64,000 nt of DNA from NCBI GenBank assembly GCA_054601695.1, contig BAAHQB010000061.1, positions 248,001-312,000 of the forward strand. The letters run 5' to 3'. Each line of letters begins with the position of its first letter. Positions within the stretch are counted from its first letter, which is position 1. The position numbers were made by a program, and so were the translations under genes. Under the pieces are notes generated by a model. It did no database searches. It had not been told where the DNA came from and saw nothing but the letters and a program-made list of their open reading frames with translations. This DNA comes from Amorphochlora amoebiformis (taxonomy: Eukaryota; Cercozoa; Chlorarachniophyceae). Of the stretch, positions 1-64,000 are shown in pieces.

Positions 1-72
1 AGAATATATATCACTGTACATATATGAACTCTATGTATGTATGCACAAATACGTATGGATATATAATTTTTT

Positions 73-143
<71 letters not shown>

Positions 144-153
144 TTGTATATAC

Positions 154-58887
<58,734 letters not shown>

Positions 58888-59634
58888 TGCTTAGCAGCCT
58901 GTCAGGAATCAGTGAGAGCTGGACATCAGGCCTCGACACGGGCTCCTGGCTCGATCAAGCGGCCTTTTCGAACTATCATAGCATCCCACAGTTTTTTGGT
59001 AATCCGACCATTTAGAGGATAAAAATTGTTATCATAAGCAAGATTCGTTCAAACTTCAGCCAAACTGGAGGCGATGATGCTCAAGCACAAGCCTTTACGC
59101 CCAGCTGCCTTCCTCCGACGACTAGCAGACGTACAGTTCATATTCCACAAACCTAATTCCCTTTAATACTCCTTTTTCGCAGAGGTTATCGCAAGCAGAG
59201 ACTCCTAAAAGGCGAAAAGGGACTACTGATAGCAAGGAACTACCCCGTGGTATGCTAAAGTGTCTGCTAGCCTCGGGTTGGACTGAATTGGCGATATTTT
59301 GGACTAGGTGGATTCCGGTTGCCCAAGATCCCGCGAATTCCACGGTCAAATGAGATACCAGGCCAGGAGAAACCGTCCTATCCCCACCTGTCGTCTCCGC
59401 CCAATGAGAAAGGTTCAGATGTGCTTCTGTCGGAAGGGATATTGCCTCTTTTTCTGGGTGTAAATAGTCAAATTTTGTTGAATGTGTTATCATTGGTGAC
59501 AGGCGTCCCTATGTCGGTCGGTTGTTACGTTCGATCTGGCTTTGAAAACTTTGGCCTCAAGCGTTCTACCAGGTCCAGATTGTTCTTTTTTCCCGGACAC
59601 AAAATCGCATTCTAAACCCGAACCTCAACCCAGC
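58888..59634. promoter_or_regulatory. Divergent intergenic region between UBR4 and pantothenate kinase
   Basis: The 747 bp between the two start codons are free of TA microsatellites and have near-50% GC, unlike nearly all other non-coding DNA here. The genes point away from each other, so both promoters and 5' UTRs must lie here unless there are upstream non-coding exons. Open frames exist on both strands (for example plus 59,319-59,615) but show no family motif, no splice logic and no continuation. I treat them as chance. An A/T-rich ATAAAAAT patch near 59,021 could be a core element. No other motif is assigned. Confidence 0.6.
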
Positions 59635-60068
59635 ATGCCCAGCGCCATGTCCAAGCTTAAGAGGTATACCTACTCCATTTACTTTTCTAATACCTTTTCT
59701 TAGCTCCTACACTCCGTATTACGGTTATAATGAAATCTCTGGGGTTTTACCAGCTTCGACGACCTACCATACGCGACCGATGACTTGGATTTCTCCTCTG
59801 GGTCTAGATCTGAAGATAGAAAGCGAGGTTGAAATGCCCTTCCAACTTGTTCCCTGCCATTTAACCTCGTGGAGAAACCCATACGCTTGTGTAATTTCAG
59901 AGAAGAGGATATCGCCCGGAAAAGTGCAGAGAAAGCTGAATCATCCGAGGGAGAGGAGAACATCTTCGGCTAAGCTGGTGTGACTAGTCTTATGTTTAAT
60001 TTGAAGTATTGATAGATATCGTACACCCACATGTGCGTGTGTATTATGCATGTATATTACGTGTGCAT

Positions 60069-60140
<72 letters not shown>

Positions 60141-60293
60141 TGTGTTTTTGTGTGTGTGTACATACGTACATAAAGATATTTACTCATGTGCCATAACGCA
60201 GGATTCCGGACACCACGTTCCGTCTGTTGGGCGGATTATGAAGCCCTTGCTTCTAAGAGAGGTAAAAAGAGAGTGTATCATAAATAAAATGAA

Positions 60294-60338
<45 letters not shown>

Positions 60339-60483
60339 GTGTATAATGTATATATATGTATGTATACATGTATATATATTTTAGATATACATATATTATA
60401 CACAATAGACACATCATATATGCATATAAAGATATTACTTATTATTATCATTATATATATATATGTGTGTGTGTGTGTATACA

Positions 60484-60515
<32 letters not shown>

Positions 60516-60606
60516 ATAATAATATACTACATACACTTATATACATTTTTATACAAATATACACACATGAGTGCATACAAATATACATATGCATAAACAT
60601 ATATAT

Positions 60607-60638
<32 letters not shown>

Positions 60639-61163
60639 CATATATATATATTATATACATATTACATATATATATATATATACATATATTTTAATATAAC
60701 ATCTATAGCATAATATCGTAAATATATGTTTATAATATATATATATATATATATATATTATACATGTACCACATAACGTGTAAAAATCAAAAGCGCATTT
60801 TTTTCCACCCCTGGTTTAACCATAATCACCTTAATTTATTTGAAGAACTCTACCATCTAAACCTTGTGCTCTATACCGTTAGGCTACTATGAACTTTCGG
60901 CTGAAGAGTTATGTGGGATGTGACATTGGTGGGACACTATGCAAGATCACTTTCTTTGAGGTACAAAATGTGGATATCAAATCGTGGATATATACATATA
61001 TAAGTATATGATATAAATAATGTATAAATATATGTACAAGTATATTAGGTTTATACATAAAAATATGTATATATACAAGTGTTCATATGTGTTCATACAT
61101 ATAGACATAAATACTCTCAAATGTATATAATATATATATATATATACATATTGCATATATATT

Positions 61164-61204
<41 letters not shown>

Positions 61205-61519
61205 ATATATATATAAAACTAAATAAATATGTAAATATATACACTTACATAATATATACACATTATATACATACTGTAAAACATTTACATTTATATTAAC
61301 ACAATATCTACGCAGCCGTTTGATTGTCAAAGACAGGATATCCGCAAGAGGAACAAATTTCTCAAGGCATCACCTTAAACTAGACCCAACCCTAAACCTA
61401 AACCTATCACAAGCCCACCACTGATTACAAGTCACTGTTTCCACCCTAGTCACCTTCGCATGTGTGTTTCAGTCTATACACATTTAACTAACATTTATAT
61501 ATACACATTTAAGTAACAT

Positions 61520-61550
<31 letters not shown>

Positions 61551-61980
61551 GGTGTATGTATAAATATACACACATATATATACATATATTTTTTTTATAC
61601 ACATATATGAAAATATACACATGTTATATGCATATATATATATATATATATATGAAAATATAAACATGTTTTCTGCATGTAAATATAGGTATACATATAT
61701 ATATATATATATATAGGTATATAATATCATATTATATAGTCCTCCAAGACGTATGGTTTATCGGGAAAGAGAGATACGAAGCTTGAGATCGAGAGGTTCA
61801 ATTTCACAATGATACACAGTACACATTATGTATATTGTATACAATATATATGTACATATATAATAGATATGACATTTATATATATATATATATATATGAT
61901 GTCATATATACACACTTACACTTCCATGATATTTATTATTATTATGATTATTATTAGTATTATTGTTATTATTATTATTT

Positions 61981-62018
<38 letters not shown>

Positions 62019-62064
62019 ATATATATATATATATATATATACATATCTGTTGATATATATATAG

Positions 62065-62100
<36 letters not shown>

Positions 62101-62434
62101 GTAATATAGACATATGATACGAATATTTACATTATATATATATATATATTATACATGTATAAATATATATATATATATAATATATACATATGATACGAAT
62201 ATCTACATTATATATATATATATATATATAAGACATATGCTTATTTTTACATGTGTACCATTTATTCACTGCTATCATATCATTGTATTACCATGTAACC
62301 AGCCCCATTTCCACAAAAATGCATCTGTTCTGAAACCGTAGATTCGGAGGACGGTTTCACTTTCTCAACTTCCAGACGAACCATTTGGAGGGAGCCATTG
62401 CTATTATAAAGGTACACATACATATAAAAAGCTG

Positions 62435-62477
<43 letters not shown>

Positions 62478-62756
62478 ATATATATGTATATATTGTTAAC
62501 GTATCAATGCCTTGGGGGCAGCGGAATACTGCAAGCCACCCTATTGTACTTCATTGCACCATTTGGAAAGCGATAACTTAGTCGTGGGGTTACCTACTTG
62601 CGCAGCACAAGAGTTGCGGCGTACACGCTAACTGACACTAACCGGTACTATCCGGCATTTCCGGGTATTCACTAAAACACGATCTCCAGCGATCTCCAGT
62701 GGGTCTCCGTGGATCTCGGGCTATTCTCCACGATTCCTGGCGTTGCGCCAACAATC

Positions 62757-62790
<34 letters not shown>

Positions 62791-63076
62791 ATATGTTTAA
62801 CATCATTTTAGAGAGATGTGGTATGTGTATGTAAATATATATAAATATGTGTTTGAAAATGTGTAAATATGATACCTTCATTGGGGGAGCATCAGTCATT
62901 ATGGAGGTCCCAGCATGTATAGGTTTACGGAAATATATTTATATATGTATATATACATATATTACATATATATATATATATATATATTTGATTTAGGCGC
63001 ACTCAGTGCATCACGAGTTCGCCAATACGTCAGTGCCAGTCACAGGAGGAGGTAGATTATATATACAATATATATA

Positions 63077-63113
<37 letters not shown>

Positions 63114-63225
63114 ATATATGCGTGTGTATCCATTACTTTTATAATTAGATGTGATATATATTTACACACGCAAGAATAGAGTGCGTATGCATATGTATAT
63201 ATGTATTTAAACATAGACATACATA

Positions 63226-63263
<38 letters not shown>

Positions 63264-63406
63264 AGCTTGTAGCAATGTATTTATATGTTTTTACACATGA
63301 TAGTATATGTATAATCGTGTATCTATTTATATATCCATACACGTATATAGGTGCGTACAAGTACGATACATACTTGCAGAACCACCTAAAGATGGGCGTT
63401 CACAAA
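59635..63406 (+). CDS. PANK: Pantothenate kinase, eukaryotic type (5' part; continues past the right edge)
   Basis: Phosphorylates pantothenate (vitamin B5) with ATP, the first and regulated step of CoA synthesis. Exons: 59,635-59,663; 59,754-59,827; 59,901-59,977; 60,202-60,261; 60,883-60,960; 61,316-61,366; 61,740-~61,818; 62,342-62,411; 62,997-63,051; 63,273-~63,286; 63,380-63,406. The ATP-binding start of the acetate/sugar-kinase fold reads [16 protein letters not shown] (human PANK MDIGGTLVKLVYFEP). [20 protein letters not shown] matches [37 protein letters not shown] matches the NLHFIRF segment; TSVPVTGG is the ATGGG turn; LKMGVHK begins the DEMxCL region. An ~85-residue basic, Ser-rich N-terminus precedes the kinase core. 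The exit phase at ~61,818 and the exact end near 63,286 are not resolved. Intron 61,367-61,739 is GC-AG. Confidence 0.9.
61367..61739 (+). other. PANK: GC-AG intron of pantothenate kinase
   Basis: The exon ends CTCAAG and is followed by GCATCA, with no GT before the in-frame TAA. Splicing to TATATAG|TCC at 61,740 gives KFLK joined to SSKTYG, which fits the family. The AAG|GCAT donor is the same as in the UBR4 GC-AG intron. The intron also holds a CCCTAAACCTAAACC telomere-like stretch (about 61,388-61,403) and TA tracts. Confidence 0.65.
62110..62214 (+). repeat. Tandem duplication, 76-bp offset, pantothenate kinase intron
   Basis: ACATATGATACGAATATTTA and the next bases occur at 62,110-62,138 and 62,186-62,214 with one change, separated by TA repeats. 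The intron duplication habit seen in UBR4 therefore also affects the neighbouring gene. Confidence 0.87.
62495..62757. mobile_element. Possible solo LTR in a pantothenate kinase intron
   Basis: A ~260-bp GC-balanced island between TA tracts, beginning TGTTAACGTATC and ending GCGCCAACA. The ends give 5'-TGTTaa...ccAACA-3', imperfect 4-of-6 inverted termini of the TG...CA kind typical of LTRs. It also has an internal palindrome TGGCGTTGCGCCA near its right end. I see no clear 5-bp target duplication in the TA flanks and no internal coding region. It could equally be another non-autonomous element or unique intron sequence. Confidence 0.35.
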
Positions 63407-63543
63407 GTATGTACATTACACATATAACATATATATACATATATATATATAATAAATATAAATTATATATATTATATATATATATATATACATATGAGCG
63501 CGCGCTTTGTCATATAGGAATATCGGCTCAATTATAAATATAC

Positions 63544-63624
<81 letters not shown>

Positions 63625-63910
63625 AATATATATATATATATATATATATGCGTGTGTGTATTTACACGCAAACATCTTACACGTAGTGTACTGTATATAT
63701 CGTTTATATTCCATACGTACTATATGAATGTGTATGTATCATATACCACAAGAGAGTATACATATAGATATATATATACATATACATATAAATATATAAA
63801 TATATATACTACTTATTATAAGTCCTCTTCACGTTTTTGTAAGAACACATCCATTTTTTATATAATATGTATGCGAGTGTGTGTGCATGTACGCTAGGTT
63901 AAAAAGTATT

Positions 63911-63977
<67 letters not shown>

Positions 63978-64000
63978 ACGTAAGTTTTTTTTTCAAATAT

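Noticed and set aside
59122-59615. Open reading frames on both strands in the intergenic region
   Set aside because: They show no family similarity, overlap each other, and lie between two divergent gene starts. They are expected by chance in TA-free DNA.
60780-60900. tRNA-like A box on the minus strand (TAGCCTAACGG)
   Set aside because: There is no B box downstream and no cloverleaf. It overlaps the acceptor and first codons of a pantothenate kinase exon.
62870-62935. Candidate pantothenate kinase exon (GGAGCATCAG|TCATTATGG)
   Set aside because: The exons at 62,342-62,411 and 62,997-63,051 already join in phase 0 and match the family spacing without it.

Overview
This is nuclear DNA from an intron-rich eukaryote. 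The exons show a long list of consistent GT-AG (and two GC-AG) intron junctions, standard stop codons and about 50% GC. The introns are packed with (TA)n microsatellites. I cannot name the species. A microbial eukaryote or alga is likely, but that is an inference from the unusual intron composition and the split-gene layout. Nothing bacterial, no rRNA and no CRISPR array is visible.

Almost the whole window (about 154-58,887, minus strand) is one gene: the giant E3 ubiquitin ligase UBR4 (BIG in plants, pushover/p600 in animals). I rebuilt it by hand by translating the non-TA islands and requiring that each exon's exit phase match the next exon's entry phase. About 95 exons are supported and three more are tentative. 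They give about 15.4 kb of coding sequence, roughly 5,140 residues. The last ~200 residues fall off the left edge. Reading 5' to 3' (right to left): low-complexity N-terminus (58.9-51.8 kb); helical armadillo-like repeats (51.1-37.4 kb); more helical sequence where the UBR box is expected but not seen (36.8-31.6 kb); beta-propeller and following large exon (31.1-26.6 kb); ZZ zinc finger and acidic/lysine-rich linker (26.1-24.0 kb); an 850-residue exon with the UBR4-specific cysteine cluster (23.9-21.4 kb); C-terminal helical region with the NPYSS and ELLVN family signatures (20.6-3.4 kb); and the catalytic hemiRING region (2.9-0.15 kb).

To the right, 747 bp away and in the opposite orientation, is the 5' part of a eukaryotic-type pantothenate kinase gene (59,635 to at least 63,406, plus strand). 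It catalyses the first step of CoA synthesis. The two genes probably share a bidirectional promoter region.

The rest is intronic: TA/TG/ATT microsatellites, a hexamer array, local segmental duplications of 20-320 bp spacing, a tRNA-derived SINE-like element (about 30.31-30.59 kb), a possible solo LTR (about 62.49-62.76 kb) and telomere-like CCCTAA words. The main points for follow-up are the apparent lack of the UBR box in a UBR4 that keeps both the ZZ finger and the hemiRING, intron sizes from 40 nt to about 1.9 kb in one gene, and two GC-AG introns with the same AAG|GCAT donor.
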